Part shown: positions 1 to 9,396 of the stretch, piece after piece | Numbering within the stretch: the stretch's first letter is position 1 | How the letters are laid out: every line of letters starts with the position of its first letter | Assembly (NCBI RefSeq): GCF_030815145.1 | Contig: NZ_JAUSWJ010000001.1 | Coordinates: 2,666,001 to 2,730,000, forward strand | Length of the DNA stretch: 64,000 nt | Direction of reading: 5' to 3' | Source of the DNA: Kaistia geumhonensis | GTDB taxonomy: Bacteria; Pseudomonadota; Alphaproteobacteria; Rhizobiales; Kaistiaceae | Program-made: the position numbers and the translations under genes | Notes under the pieces: generated by a model | What the model saw: the letters and a program-made list of their open reading frames with translations, nothing else | Told to the model about the DNA's origin: nothing | The model's database searches: none

Positions 1-2950
1 TGAGCCGGGCCAGCCGGTCGGCGGCCTCGTCGCCGAGTTCGTCGGCCGGCCTGTCCTTCACGGCGCTGGAGAAGGGCTGACCCTTGCCGACCTTGCCGAG
101 GCCGATCCAGCCGAGCACGGCGACGGAGCCGCCGGGCGGAATCTCGCGAAAGGCTCCCCGGCGCAGCATCGCGGTTTCCAGCGCGAGCTGCGGCGCGAGG
201 CCGGTCGCGAGCTGCTTGGCCGAAGGCGGCGCACCAGTCTTGAAATCGATGATCTCATAGGCGCCGTCCGTGCGGCGGTCGATGCGGTCGGCGCGGCCGG
301 TGAGCTCGAAGCCGCCCGGCAGCGGCATACGGCCGTCGATCTCGGCATGTCGCTCGGCGATGCCGTCGCGCGTCCGCTCCCAGTCGACATACCAGCGGGC
401 GATCGCAAGGAAGCGCGGCCACCAGAGCGCATGGACGGCCGGAAAGGCGGCGATCTCGTGGAAGACGTCGCGGCCCTCCTCGATCAGCGTCGCTTCCGCA
501 GCGCCGTCGAATTGCCCCGTCCAGCGCGCCGCGAAGCGGCCAAGCGCCTCGTGGATCAGCGTGCCGCGCAGCGCCGCGTCGGGCGCGACGTCGATCGGAT
601 CGAGCGGCTCCAGCCTCAGGATGCGACGCGCATAGATCGCATAGGGATCGCGGACCAGCGTCTCGATCTCGGTCACCGAGAGGCGCTTCGGCCGGGCGGA
701 CACCGGCGGCTTCGGACGCGGGCGCTTCATGGCTTCGGGCGCCGGCGCGGCGTCGAGCGCGCGGGCCCAGTCGAGATAGACGGCGCCCCGCGCCGCGATC
801 TCCTTCGCCGCGGCCTCGCCGAGGCGGGCATCGATGCGTTGCAGCCAGCGCGAGGGAATGGTCGGCGTGCCGCCGCGCCGCTCGCAGCGGGTGACGACGA
901 CGCGCGGATTGCCGAGCGCCGCCGCGAAGTCGTGCGCCGCCTGGCCGAGCCGGCGCTCCGGCGCCTCGAGGCCGAACGCTGCGCGCATCGAGCGCGAGAG
1001 CCAGGGATCGGTGCGCGTCGCCGCGGGCCAGATGCCCTCGTCCAGCCCCGCCAGCACGAGGCAGTCGGCCGATTGCAGACGCGCCTCCAGCGTGCCCCAG
1101 ATCGCGATGCGCGGATCGCCGCCGCCGCGGGGCGGCACCGCGACGCCGCCCATCGCAGCATCGAGGAAATCCGGGAACTCGGAGCCCGAAAGCGCCAGCG
1201 TGGCGCCATGCGGGCCGCCGAGACCCTCGAGCAGGCCGGAAAGGGCTTCGCCGTCCTCGTCCGCCTCGATGACGCCTTCGCCGTCCTCCGTTTCGAGGAT
1301 GGCGGCAATTGTCGTGCGAAGCTCCGCGGCCAGGGTCGCCGCGTCGCTCCTGGCGCCATCGGCCAGCCGGCCAGCGAGCGGATCGAGCGCCGCGACCATG
1401 CGGGCGACGAGATCGGCCGCCGCCTCGCAGTCGGCGACCGAGAGGCGCCGCACGGCCGGATGCCGGCGCTTGTCGGGATCGGCCGCGTCGTCGATCGCCG
1501 CCGCCAGCGCCGCCGGCAGGCCGGCGAGCCCCCCCGCGAGCAGCCGGCCGCGGAAAAGCAGCAGATCGATCGTCTCGGCGGCGGCGCGGCACACGGAGCG
1601 CGGCAGGCCGAAGGTCGCGAGCGGATGCTTGGCGAGCGCGAGGAGATCGAGTGGCGCGCCGTCGGAGCGCGCGGCGGCGGTCGTGAGGCGGGCGAGCGTG
1701 CCGATCTGGGTTCCGCGCAGGCCGCGCCCGGCGGAATCGACGACGTCGAGGCCGAAACGCTGCAATTCCGCCACGACCCGCGCCGCAATGGCGCGGTCGG
1801 GCGTCACCAGCGCCGCGCTGGCACCGGGTTCCTCGATCGCCTCGCGCAGCACGACGGCAATGGCGAGCGCTTCCTCCTGCTCGTTGCGGGCGGCGACCAG
1901 CGCGATGCCTTCGGTCGCCAGCGGATCGACGTCCGGCGCCACGGCCCAGGCCTCGGTCGTCTCGGCCGGCCGCATGGCATCGGAGACGAGGCGGCCGCGT
2001 GCGGCGAGCGCCGGCGGCGGGCTCGCCAGCGTCTCGACATCGGCGCGGAGGATGCCGGCCCGTCCGAGCCACTGCTTGAGGCCGTATTGCGGATGCCCCG
2101 GTGCGCCGGCGGCGCCGCCGCCGATGGCATTCCAGGCCTCCTCGTCGAGGCCGAGATCGAGATCGGGCAGCACCACGGCGCCGTTTCCGAGCCGGGCGAT
2201 GGTCGCGAGAAGCTCGGCGGTCGCGGGAACCGAGCCCGTCGAGCCGGCCGCGACCACGAGCCCCGGAGGCGGCGCCGTGCGCAGCCGACCGGCTTCGGCC
2301 CGGATCAGCAGGTCGCGCCGCGCCGCCGGATCGGCCAGCTCGGTCTCGGCAAGAAAGGCCGGCCAGGCCTCCCCGACGATCTTCAGAAAATCGAGCGTGA
2401 TCTGCCAGTACCGGGCGAGATCCTCAGGCACGAGACGATCGAGCGCGGAAAAGGCGAGCCCTGCCGCCGCCACGTCGTCGACGAGGCGGGCGAGATCGCC
2501 GGCGAGATGGAATGCATCTGCGGCGGAGGCGGGAATGGTGACGGGCGCGTCGGGGCTCTCGGCCAGCATCGCTTGGCGCAACCGGTCGCCCCAGGCCCGC
2601 GTCAGGCGCGCCAGCACTAGCTGCCGGTCGAGCCGCGAGATGGCCGCCGGCAGAACGAGACGGTCGGCGGGGTCCTCGACCGGCTGCAGCAGCAGGTCGT
2701 CCTCGTCGACATCGCCGATCGGCCGGATGACGGGAAGGATCGCGGCGCCGCCGAGCCGCTCGGCGAGCACCGCGCCCAGCGCCCGCGCCGCGCGGCGGTT
2801 GGGCAGGAAGATGCGGACATCGGCGAGCGCCAGCGGATCGGCCGCGAAATCCGGCACAGGGCCGAGCCGGCCGGCGAGAAGCGCGTCGGCGAGCGTCGGC
2901 AGGAACCGGGCGCCGGCTGGAATGGTGAAGACGCGCGCCCGCTCCGCCAT
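1..2950 (-). CDS. addB: Double-strand break repair protein AddB (partial, C-terminus off the window)
   Basis: About 983 codons are visible from the ATG at 2948-2950; the stop lies beyond base 1. AddB is the nuclease/scaffold partner of AddA in the helicase-nuclease that resects DNA ends for recombination. The N-terminus (MAERARVFTIPAGARF and a following NRRAARAL segment) is typical of the alphaproteobacterial form. Near the visible end is a RecB/PD-(D/E)XK nuclease region, with GTLIHEALGRF and later YEIIDFKTG, the D and K being catalytic-type residues. The start lies 4 bp past the stop of the upstream murU-like gene, so the two are probably cotranscribed. Identification is firm; the C-terminal end cannot be judged. 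Confidence 0.93.
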   Translation of the reverse strand, partial: MAERARVFTIPAGARFLPTLADALLAGRLGPVPDFAADPLALADVRIFLPNRRAARALGAVLAERLGGAAILPVIRPIGDVDEDDLLLQPVEDPADRLVLPAAISRLDRQLVLARLTRAWGDRLRQAMLAESPDAPVTIPASAADAFHLAGDLARLVDDVAAAGLAFSALDRLVPEDLARYWQITLDFLKIVGEAWPAFLAETELADPAARRDLLIRAEAGRLRTAPPPGLVVAAGSTGSVPATAELLATIARLGNGAVVLPDLDLGLDEEAWNAIGGGAAGAPGHPQYGLKQWLGRAGILRADVETLASPPPALAARGRLVSDAMRPAETTEAWAVAPDVDPLATEGIALVAARNEQEEALAIAVVLREAIEEPGASAALVTPDRAIAARVVAELQRFGLDVVDSAGRGLRGTQIGTLARLTTAAARSDGAPLDLLALAKHPLATFGLPRSVCRAAAETIDLLLFRGRLLAGGLAGLPAALAAAIDDAADPDKRRHPAVRRLSVADCEAAADLVARMVAALDPLAGRLADGARSDAATLAAELRTTIAAILETEDGEGVIEADEDGEALSGLLEGLGGPHGATLALSGSEFPDFLDAAMGGVAVPPRGGGDPRIAIWGTLEARLQSADCLVLAGLDEGIWPAATRTDPWLSRSMRAAFGLEAPERRLGQAAHDFAAALGNPRVVVTRCERRGGTPTIPSRWLQRIDARLGEAAAKEIAARGAVYLDWARALDAAPAPEAMKRPRPKPPVSARPKRLSVTEIETLVRDPYAIYARRILRLEPLDPIDVAPDAALRGTLIHEALGRFAARWTGQFDGAAEATLIEEGRDVFHEIAAFPAVHALWWPRFLAIARWYVDWERTRDGIAERHAEIDGRMPLPGGFELTGRADRIDRRTDGAYEIIDFKTGAPPSAKQLATGLAPQLALETAMLRRGAFREIPPGGSVAVLGWIGLGKVGKGQPFSSAVKDRPADELGDEAADRLARL

Positions 2951-2954
2951 CGGC

Positions 2955-3701
2955 TCAGGCAGCGCTCTCCGCCACCGAAAGCTCGGCCTCGCGGATCGCC
3001 TCCGGCGTTCCGACATGCAGCCAGATGCCGTCCATGCGCACACCGAACAGCCGCCGCGCGGCGATCGCCCGGTCGAACAGGAGATTGAGCGAGAACGCGC
3101 CTTCCGGCAGGTCGGTGAAGATCCGCGGCGACAGGATCGCGGCGCCGGAATAGACGAAGGGCGCGATGGTGCGCTCGGGGCGGCGCGACAGCCGGCCCTC
3201 CTTGTCCATGAGGAAATCGCCCGGCCCGTAATAGCCGATCGAGGCGACCGTCGGCGCCAGCATCAAGAGCGCGTCCATCTCGGCGTCGTTCCAGCCGCCG
3301 GCCAGCCAGTCGAGATTGGGCCTCGGCCCCTCGATCCAGAAGCTGTCGGAATTCATGACATAGAACGGCTCGTTGCCGAGAAGGGGCAACGCCTTGGCGA
3401 TGCCCCCGCCCGTCTCGAGCAACGCGCCGCGCTCGTCCGAGACAAGCACCTTCGGCGCCTTGCGCTTGCGGACATGCACCTCGACCAGATCGGCAAGGTA
3501 GTGGACGTTCACCACCGCTTCCTCCACGCCGGCACGGGCGAGACGGTCGAGCGCGCGGTCGATCATCGAGCGGCCGGCCACCTCGATCAGCGGCTTCGGC
3601 ACGGTGGCGGTCACGGGGCGCATCCGCTTGCCGATACCGGCGGCCAGCACCATGGCGCGGCGCGGTCCTGCGGGCTTGCGGAACGGAATGGGGTCGGTCA
3701 T
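2955..3701 (-). CDS. murU: MurU-like N-acetylmuramate-1-phosphate uridylyltransferase
   Basis: A 248-residue nucleotidyltransferase of the sugar-phosphate family. It has the nucleotide-binding loop LAAGIGKRMRP at residues 19-29, followed by KPLIEVAGRSMIDRALD. MurU converts MurNAc-1-phosphate plus UTP to UDP-MurNAc in the MurNAc recycling route that bypasses de novo UDP-MurNAc synthesis. The upstream gene encodes an AmgK-like sugar kinase domain, the enzyme one step earlier, which favours MurU over other uridylyltransferases. The gap to that gene is 45 bp and to addB 4 bp. Substrate specificity is inferred from family and neighbour, not shown. Confidence 0.85.
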   Translation of the reverse strand: MTDPIPFRKPAGPRRAMVLAAGIGKRMRPVTATVPKPLIEVAGRSMIDRALDRLARAGVEEAVVNVHYLADLVEVHVRKRKAPKVLVSDERGALLETGGGIAKALPLLGNEPFYVMNSDSFWIEGPRPNLDWLAGGWNDAEMDALLMLAPTVASIGYYGPGDFLMDKEGRLSRRPERTIAPFVYSGAAILSPRIFTDLPEGAFSLNLLFDRAIAARRLFGVRMDGIWLHVGTPEAIREAELSVAESAA

Positions 3702-3746
3702 CGCATTCTTCTTCTTGTCGGGTCGGGCGCCCGGATGGCGCCCGCG

Positions 3747-5243
3747 TCAATCGTCGAGCGGCAGGTGACGATCGTACCAGAGCGCCAGCGGCGACAGAAC
3801 CTCATGGCGCAGATTCCGCTTCAGATAAGCCTTTACCCGCGGAATGTGACGGAGATATTGGGGCCGCCCGAAGGCATTGGCGAGCCGTGCGAAGCCGCCG
3901 AGGATCTTGGTCGTCCGCTGCGCCCCCGAAATGGCATAGGCCGCGGCGAAGGTATCGCCGTCGAAGGCGCCCGCCGTTCGGCGCGCCTCGACATAGGCAT
4001 GGATGGTCGCCTGTTCCAGCGCCTCGTCGACGTCGACACGCACATCCTGGCCGAGCGAGGCGAGGTCATAGGCGCTGGCGCCGATCATCGCATCCTGGTG
4101 GTCGAGCACGCCGATCCGCGCGATGCCCGTGCGCTCGGGCAGCCAGAGAAGGTTGGGCGAATGATAGTCGCGCAGCAGCCAGCTCTTTTCCGCCTGGTCG
4201 AAGCGCTCGAAGAGGCGAGTCCAGATCGAGCGGAACGCGGCTTCGGCGTCCTCGTCCAGAGTCCGGCCGATAAGCGGCGCGTACCAGCGCGGCAGGAGAT
4301 CGACCTCGATCAGGAAGGCGTCGCGGTCGAAAGCGGGGATCGAATAGCGTTCCCCGCCCGAAACGGGCAGTTCCGCCGGCCGCGCCTCGGCATGGAGATG
4401 GGCGAGCAGTTCGGCCGCCGCCTGCCAGCGCTCCGGCCTCGGCGCTCCATCCTTGACGATGAACCGGTCGCCGAGATCCTCGAGCAGCAGCAGCCCTGCC
4501 GGAATATCCGCGGCCAGGATGCGCGGCGCCGAGATGCCGATGGCGCGGAGGCCTTCGTTCATCGCGACGAAGGGGAGGACGGTGGTCGCGCGGTGGGCGA
4601 CATCGTCATAGCTGCGCCCGTCCCAGACCGGCGGGCCCGGCAACCGGTCGCGTGCATCCATCAGGACGGCGCGCGTTCCGTCGGCGCGGACGAGGCGCTC
4701 ATAGCTGCGACCGGAAGCATCGCCCGCTAGATGGGCGCGCCGGGCGGTGCCGAAGCCCGCATCGTCCAGGAAGCGGGCGATGCCGGCGAGGCGATCGAGA
4801 CGCTCCGGCCAGGCGCCCCCACCCGAAAGGGCGGCGCGTCGGCCGTCCCCTTCGATGTCGAGGCGGATCGTCAGTGCAGAGCGGGGAATCCGGCCGCCGC
4901 CCCGCTCCGGCCATTCGATCAGCACGGCACCGTCGGCGACCGCCTCTTCGAAGCCGATCTCGTCGAGCTCGTCGGGCGAGCCGAGGCGATAGAGATCGAA
5001 ATGCGCGATCGGCACGCGACCCGGATAGGTCTGCACCAGCGTGAAGGTCGGGCTCGGCACCTCGAGCGCCGGATCGCCGGCGACGGCGCGGATCAGCGCC
5101 CGTGCAAGCGTCGTCTTGCCGGCGCCGAGATCGCCTTCGAGCGCGATGACGTCGCCGGCGGCGAGCCTCGTCGCGAGCGCCTCGGCGAGGCGGTGGGTCG
5201 CCGCCTCGTCGGCGAGCGTCAGGACCAGCGCCGCGTCGCTCAT
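3747..5243 (-). CDS. tsaE: Fusion of TsaE (tRNA t6A ATPase) and AmgK-like MurNAc/GlcNAc anomeric kinase
   Basis: One 498-residue frame carries two domains. Residues 1 to about 150 are TsaE, the ATPase of the t6A37 tRNA-modification complex, with Walker A GDLGAGKTT at 37-45 and the SPTFTLVQ stretch at 64-71. Residues about 155-498 are an aminoglycoside-phosphotransferase-fold kinase, with catalytic loop RDYHSPNLLW (D359, H361, N364) and DHQD at 381-384. This matches AmgK, which makes MurNAc-1-phosphate for MurU, encoded next. The fusion is common in alphaproteobacteria. The start overlaps the divL stop as ATGA, indicating translational coupling. TsaB, another t6A component, is encoded at 38309-38965. 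Confidence 0.88.
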   Translation of the reverse strand: MSDAALVLTLADEAATHRLAEALATRLAAGDVIALEGDLGAGKTTLARALIRAVAGDPALEVPSPTFTLVQTYPGRVPIAHFDLYRLGSPDELDEIGFEEAVADGAVLIEWPERGGGRIPRSALTIRLDIEGDGRRAALSGGGAWPERLDRLAGIARFLDDAGFGTARRAHLAGDASGRSYERLVRADGTRAVLMDARDRLPGPPVWDGRSYDDVAHRATTVLPFVAMNEGLRAIGISAPRILAADIPAGLLLLEDLGDRFIVKDGAPRPERWQAAAELLAHLHAEARPAELPVSGGERYSIPAFDRDAFLIEVDLLPRWYAPLIGRTLDEDAEAAFRSIWTRLFERFDQAEKSWLLRDYHSPNLLWLPERTGIARIGVLDHQDAMIGASAYDLASLGQDVRVDVDEALEQATIHAYVEARRTAGAFDGDTFAAAYAISGAQRTTKILGGFARLANAFGRPQYLRHIPRVKAYLKRNLRHEVLSPLALWYDRHLPLDD

Positions 5244-7735
5244 TCCGCGGCGATGTCGAGCGCGTCGGGCCGGATCGGCAGGCGGACGGTGACCGTCGTG
5301 CCGCGGCCCATCTCAGACACGATGGCGACGCTGCCGCCATGCAACTCGACGAAGCTGCGCACGATGGCGAGACCGAGCCCGGCGCCGCCGCGCGCCGAGC
5401 CCGAGGCGCGGCTCTCGAAACGCTCGAACACCGAGGCGATGAAATCCGCCGGAATGCCCGGCCCCTCGTCGGAAACGGTGAACTCGATCATGTCGCCGGC
5501 GCGGCGGGCGGCAAGGCGGATCGTGGCCCCGGCCGGCGAGAAGCCGACGGCATTGGAGAGCAGGTTGTAGAGAATCTGTCGGATGCGCTTCTCGTCGGCG
5601 ACGAAATTGCCGAGATCGGCGGGCAGGCGGGTTTCCAGCTTGAGCCGCGATTCCCGCAGCCGGTCGCGCACGCCTTCCGTGGCGGCGGCGACCGTATCGG
5701 CGACATTCACCTCGCCGAGGTCGAGCGTGATGATGCCGGCATCGACGGTGGCGAGATCGAGGATGTCGTTGACGATCGCGAGCAGCGAACCGCTCGAGGA
5801 GAGGATGTAGCCGGTATATTCGCGCTGCTTGTCGTTGAGCGGCCCGACGGTCACGTCGGCGAGCAGCTGCGCGAAGCCGATGATGTTGGTGAGCGGCGAG
5901 CGCAGCTCGTAGGAAACGTGCTGGATGAAGGCGTTCTTGAGCCCGTCCGCCGCCTCGAGCGCCTCGTTGCGGTCGGTCAGCGCGCGCTCGACCTGCACGG
6001 TGTCGGTGACGTCGACGAAGGTCACCATGGTCTGGCCGTTAGGCAGCGGGACCATCGCATAATCGATGATGCGCCGGTCGTGGCGCTCCATGCGGCCGTG
6101 GAAGCCGGAGCGCCGCTCGCCGAGGCCGGCCACCTCGGCGGTGAAGCGCGCCCATTCCTCGGCGCCGTCGGTCTCGGCGCTGCAGGCTCTGGCGATGTCG
6201 CCGACATGCGGCCGCGCCGCCAGCATCGCCGGATCGAGCCGCCAGATGCGCGCAAAGGCCGGATTGTGCAGGCGCAGCCGCCCGTCCGACCCGAACACCG
6301 CGACGCCCTCGGCGAGATTGTCGAGCGTCTCGCCCTGAACCTGGATCAGGGCGTTGTAGCGGCTTTCGAGATCGAGCCGCTCGGTGACGTTCTCGTAGAT
6401 CCACGTCATGCCGCCCTGCGGATGCGGGTTGGCGATGACGCGCAGCGTCTGCCCGTCCGGCAGATGCCACCAGAACTCCCGCGCATCGACCGACTGGTAG
6501 GCGGCGAAGAGCTCCTTGCGCCAGCTCTTGAAGTCGACCTGCTCGGGCAGGCGGCGGCCGGCACGCATCCGCTCCAGCACGGCGCTCTCGTCCGGCTGCT
6601 GGTCGAGGAAGGAGGATTCGAGGCCGAAAAGCTGGCGGAAGGCGGCGTTGTACGAGCGCAGCCGGTGATCCGGCCCGAATACGGCGACCGCGGTCGCCAA
6701 TTGGTCGAGCGTGCGGGCATGGAACTCGACCAGCCGCTTCATCTGCGCCTGGAGCGATTCGAGTTCGGTCGCGTCGGTGGCGAGACCGGCGCTGCCGGCC
6801 TCCGAGGCCACGTCCACGACATCGAACATGCGCCGCTCGCCTGCGACGACCAGCGGCAGGCGGCGGCCGAAATCGCGGCCTTCCGCATGGGCGCGGACGA
6901 TCGCCTGGCGCCCGGCGGTATCGACGAGCTCGAGCCGGCGCCGCAACGCATCCTCGAGACTGTTCGCCTCGACGGCGCGCAGATAGGCGGCGTTGGCCCA
7001 TTGCAGGGCGCCGTCGCGATCGCGGATCCAGCAGGGCAGCGGCGCGGCCTCGATCAGGGCGCGCATCGCGGTGACATCCTGGCTCAGCCGGCGGTGGCGC
7101 GCGTCGAGCTCGGCCAGCGCCAGCCGGTCGCCGGAGAGATCGCGGAAGCGGGCCACGGCCCGCCCGGCGGCGGTGCGCCCGGCCGCCTCGACGAAGCTGC
7201 CATTCGCCGTTTCAAGCGCGATGGTGAAGGTTTCGCCGAGTCCGCGCAGCCGCTCGAGCGCGAGATCGAGGCGGCTCGCGGAGCTTCCCGTCAGCCAGGT
7301 ACCGAAGGCGAGGAACGCCGACCTGTCCTCGGGCGCGCCGCACGCACGCGGCAGCCGGCCCATGACGAGCGGCGGCTCTTCCGGGCCGCTCCAGGCGACG
7401 AGGCGCTGGTCGTCGGCATTGACCAGCGCTTCCGCACGGTCGGCAGCGGCGCGAAGGTCGGCGACGCGCATCTGCGTCTCGGCGAGGGCGGCCTCGGCGC
7501 GGTCGCGCGCCCGCAGCAGCACCGCGATCGCCACCAGCGCGAAGATGAGCACGCCGAACACGGCGCTGAACGAGACGATGCGGTCGGGCGCGAGGAAGGC
7601 GGCCGTGAGCTCGCTGGCAACGGCGCCGCGGGCACCCCAGAGCATCAGCGTGGCGACAAGAATGGCGAGCCTGGCAGCGGCCGGGCGGCGCGCGCCGGCC
7701 GGAATCCATCCCGATTTCCCGCTATGCCAAGGCAA
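5240..7735 (-). CDS. divL: DivL-type PAS sensor kinase with tyrosine in place of the phospho-acceptor histidine
   Basis: About 831 residues from a TTG at 7735; a GTG at 7819 in the same frame would add 28. I prefer TTG because GGAAGGA lies 7-8 nt upstream of it. There are two hydrophobic N-terminal segments (about 21-41 and 53-72), PAS-like regions near 343-450 and 472-580, a HisKA-like helix, then HATPase boxes NLLSNAV, DEGPGI and GGAGLGLAIV. The expected SHELRTPL motif reads VSYELRSPL: codon TAC at 5909-5911 gives Tyr at about residue 609. That substitution and the link to addB, murU and tsaE match DivL, which in Caulobacter acts with DivK and CckA upstream of CtrA. No response regulator is adjacent. 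Confidence 0.85.
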   Translation of the reverse strand: MPWHSGKSGWIPAGARRPAAARLAILVATLMLWGARGAVASELTAAFLAPDRIVSFSAVFGVLIFALVAIAVLLRARDRAEAALAETQMRVADLRAAADRAEALVNADDQRLVAWSGPEEPPLVMGRLPRACGAPEDRSAFLAFGTWLTGSSASRLDLALERLRGLGETFTIALETANGSFVEAAGRTAAGRAVARFRDLSGDRLALAELDARHRRLSQDVTAMRALIEAAPLPCWIRDRDGALQWANAAYLRAVEANSLEDALRRRLELVDTAGRQAIVRAHAEGRDFGRRLPLVVAGERRMFDVVDVASEAGSAGLATDATELESLQAQMKRLVEFHARTLDQLATAVAVFGPDHRLRSYNAAFRQLFGLESSFLDQQPDESAVLERMRAGRRLPEQVDFKSWRKELFAAYQSVDAREFWWHLPDGQTLRVIANPHPQGGMTWIYENVTERLDLESRYNALIQVQGETLDNLAEGVAVFGSDGRLRLHNPAFARIWRLDPAMLAARPHVGDIARACSAETDGAEEWARFTAEVAGLGERRSGFHGRMERHDRRIIDYAMVPLPNGQTMVTFVDVTDTVQVERALTDRNEALEAADGLKNAFIQHVSYELRSPLTNIIGFAQLLADVTVGPLNDKQREYTGYILSSSGSLLAIVNDILDLATVDAGIITLDLGEVNVADTVAAATEGVRDRLRESRLKLETRLPADLGNFVADEKRIRQILYNLLSNAVGFSPAGATIRLAARRAGDMIEFTVSDEGPGIPADFIASVFERFESRASGSARGGAGLGLAIVRSFVELHGGSVAIVSEMGRGTTVTVRLPIRPDALDIAAE

Positions 7736-7864
7736 AGACAGGTCCTTCCGCCAAGACGTGTTACCTGGAACGACCCGCCGCACGCCTGACGCTACCCACC
7801 GGCGATGCGCTCGAATCACCCTAATGTAGCGGTTCGGGGAATCCTGAGGGAAGCCGCAGGCGAC

Positions 7865-7900
7865 GAGAAAAGGGCCATGCGGTGCAACACCGCATGGCCC
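7865..7900 (-). terminator. Rho-independent terminator of ahcY
   Basis: A perfect 13-bp stem (7872-7884 with 7888-7900) with a 3-nt loop is followed on the minus strand by TTTTCTC. It lies about 65 bp after the ahcY stop. It is also upstream of divL on the same strand, so it should limit read-through into divL. Confidence 0.85.
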
Positions 7901-7921
7901 TGGACTTTCAACCGGTGATGG

Positions 7922-7936
7922 TTAACCGGCGGTTAA
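7922..7936 (-). promoter_or_regulatory. CtrA-type binding site (TTAA-N7-TTAAC) upstream of divL
   Basis: On the minus strand the sequence is TTAACCGCCGGTTAACC, a full match to the alphaproteobacterial CtrA consensus TTAA-N7-TTAAC. It lies between the ahcY stop and the ahcY terminator, roughly 190 bp before the preferred divL start. The core is also a perfect 15-bp palindrome, so binding by another factor or chance is possible. CtrA control of divL is an inference. Confidence 0.5.
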
Positions 7937-7953
7937 GCGGCGCCTGGCGCCGC
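7937..7953. repeat. 17-bp GC-rich palindrome after ahcY
   Basis: GCGGCGCC-T-GGCGCCGC is a perfect inverted repeat directly next to the CtrA-type site and 11 bp after the ahcY stop. In RNA it could form a 7-bp hairpin with a 3-nt loop. It has no T-run, so it is not a terminator by itself. Confidence 0.4.
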
Positions 7954-7964
7954 CTTCGCCCCCG

Positions 7965-9368
7965 TCAGTAGCGGTAGTGCTCCGGCTTGAACGGGCCCGT
8001 CTCCGAAACGCCGATATAGGCCGACTGCTTGTCGTTGAGCTTCGTCAGCTTGACGCCGATCTTGGCGAGGTGCAGCGCCGCGACCTTCTCGTCGAGGAAT
8101 TTCGGCAGCGTGTAGACCTTCTTCTCGTAGACGCCGGGCTTGGTGAAGAGCTCGATCTGCGCCAGCGTCTGGTTGGTGAAGGACGCCGACATCACGAAGC
8201 TCGGATGGCCCATGGCGTTGCCGAGATTGACCAGACGACCCTCGGACAGAAGGATCACACGCTTGCCGTCGGGGAACTCGACCTCGTCGACCTGCGGCTT
8301 GACCTTGTGCCACTTGTAGTTGCGCAGCGACGCAACCTGGATCTCGCTGTCGAAGTGGCCGATATTGCACACGATCGCGCGATCCTTCATGGCGCGCATA
8401 TGGTCGATCGTGATGACGTCGACATTGCCGGTCGCGGTCACGAAGATGTCGGCCTTCGGCGCCGCTTCTTCCATGGTCACGACCTCGTAGCCTTCCATCG
8501 CCGCCTGCAGGGCGCAGATCGGATCGACTTCCGAGACCATCACGCGGCAGCCGGCCTGGCGCAGCGAGGCGGCCGAGCCCTTGCCGACATCGCCGAAGCC
8601 GGCGACCATGGCGACCTTGCCGGCCATCATGACGTCGGTGCCGCGGCGGATGCCGTCGACGAGCGACTCGCGGCAGCCATAGAGATTGTCGAATTTCGAC
8701 TTGGTGACCGAATCGTTCACGTTGATGGCCGGGAAGAGCAGCGTGCCCTTCTTCTGCATCTCGTAGAGACGGTGCACGCCCGTCGTCGTCTCCTCGGTCA
8801 CGCCGCGGATCGACTGCGCAAGCTTCGTGTACCAGCCGGGCTTGTGCTTCAGACGGCGCTTGATGGCGGCGAAGAAGACCTCTTCCTCCTCGTTGCCGGG
8901 ATTGTCGAGGAAGGCGGTATCGCCCTGCTCGGCGCGGAGCCCGAGATGCACGAGCGCCGTCGCGTCGCCGCCGTCGTCGAGGATCATGTTCGGCACGCCG
9001 CCATCCGCCCATTCGAAGATGCGGTGCGTGTATTCCCAGTAGTCCTCGAGGCTCTCGCCCTTGATGGCGAAGACCGGCGTGCCGCCATCGGCGATCGCCG
9101 CCGCGGCATGGTCCTGGGTCGAATAGATGTTGCAGGAGGCCCAGCGCACGTCGGCGCCGAGCGCCTTCAGCGTCTCGATCAGCACGCCCGTCTGGATGGT
9201 CATGTGCAGCGAGCCGGCGATGCGCGCGCCCTTGAGCGGCTGCGAGGGGCCGTACTCGGCCCGAAGGCTCATCAGGCCGGGCATCTCGACCTCGGCGATG
9301 TCGAGCTCGCGGCGGCCCCAGTCGGCGAGACCGATATCCTTGATCGCGTAATCGTGCTGTTCGGCCAT
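7965..9368 (-). CDS. ahcY: Adenosylhomocysteinase (S-adenosyl-L-homocysteine hydrolase)
   Basis: A 467-residue enzyme that splits S-adenosylhomocysteine to adenosine and homocysteine, keeping the SAM cycle running; it uses bound NAD. The NAD-binding loop [17 protein letters not shown] is present, and the C-terminus PEHYRY is characteristic. The frame extends upstream, but [17 protein letters not shown] at 9368 is the best start because GGAG lies 6 nt before it; an in-frame ATG 6 bp upstream is too close to that ribosome site. A strong promoter and a dyad precede it and a clear terminator follows. metK, the SAM synthetase gene, is at 28786-29976. Confidence 0.97.
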   Translation of the reverse strand: MAEQHDYAIKDIGLADWGRRELDIAEVEMPGLMSLRAEYGPSQPLKGARIAGSLHMTIQTGVLIETLKALGADVRWASCNIYSTQDHAAAAIADGGTPVFAIKGESLEDYWEYTHRIFEWADGGVPNMILDDGGDATALVHLGLRAEQGDTAFLDNPGNEEEEVFFAAIKRRLKHKPGWYTKLAQSIRGVTEETTTGVHRLYEMQKKGTLLFPAINVNDSVTKSKFDNLYGCRESLVDGIRRGTDVMMAGKVAMVAGFGDVGKGSAASLRQAGCRVMVSEVDPICALQAAMEGYEVVTMEEAAPKADIFVTATGNVDVITIDHMRAMKDRAIVCNIGHFDSEIQVASLRNYKWHKVKPQVDEVEFPDGKRVILLSEGRLVNLGNAMGHPSFVMSASFTNQTLAQIELFTKPGVYEKKVYTLPKFLDEKVAALHLAKIGVKLTKLNDKQSAYIGVSETGPFKPEHYRY

Positions 9369-9396
9369 GGCCATCTCCAATTGTCGTCGTGGCGCG

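Noticed and set aside
255-2072. 605-codon minus-strand frame within addB
   Set aside because: Arg-rich out-of-frame reading of addB; the true frame runs off the window and carries the AddB motifs.
834-4730. A 1298-codon open frame on the plus strand
   Set aside because: Low-complexity Arg/Ser/Ala product antisense to addB, murU and tsaE-amgK, all of which have clear family motifs; a high-GC shadow.
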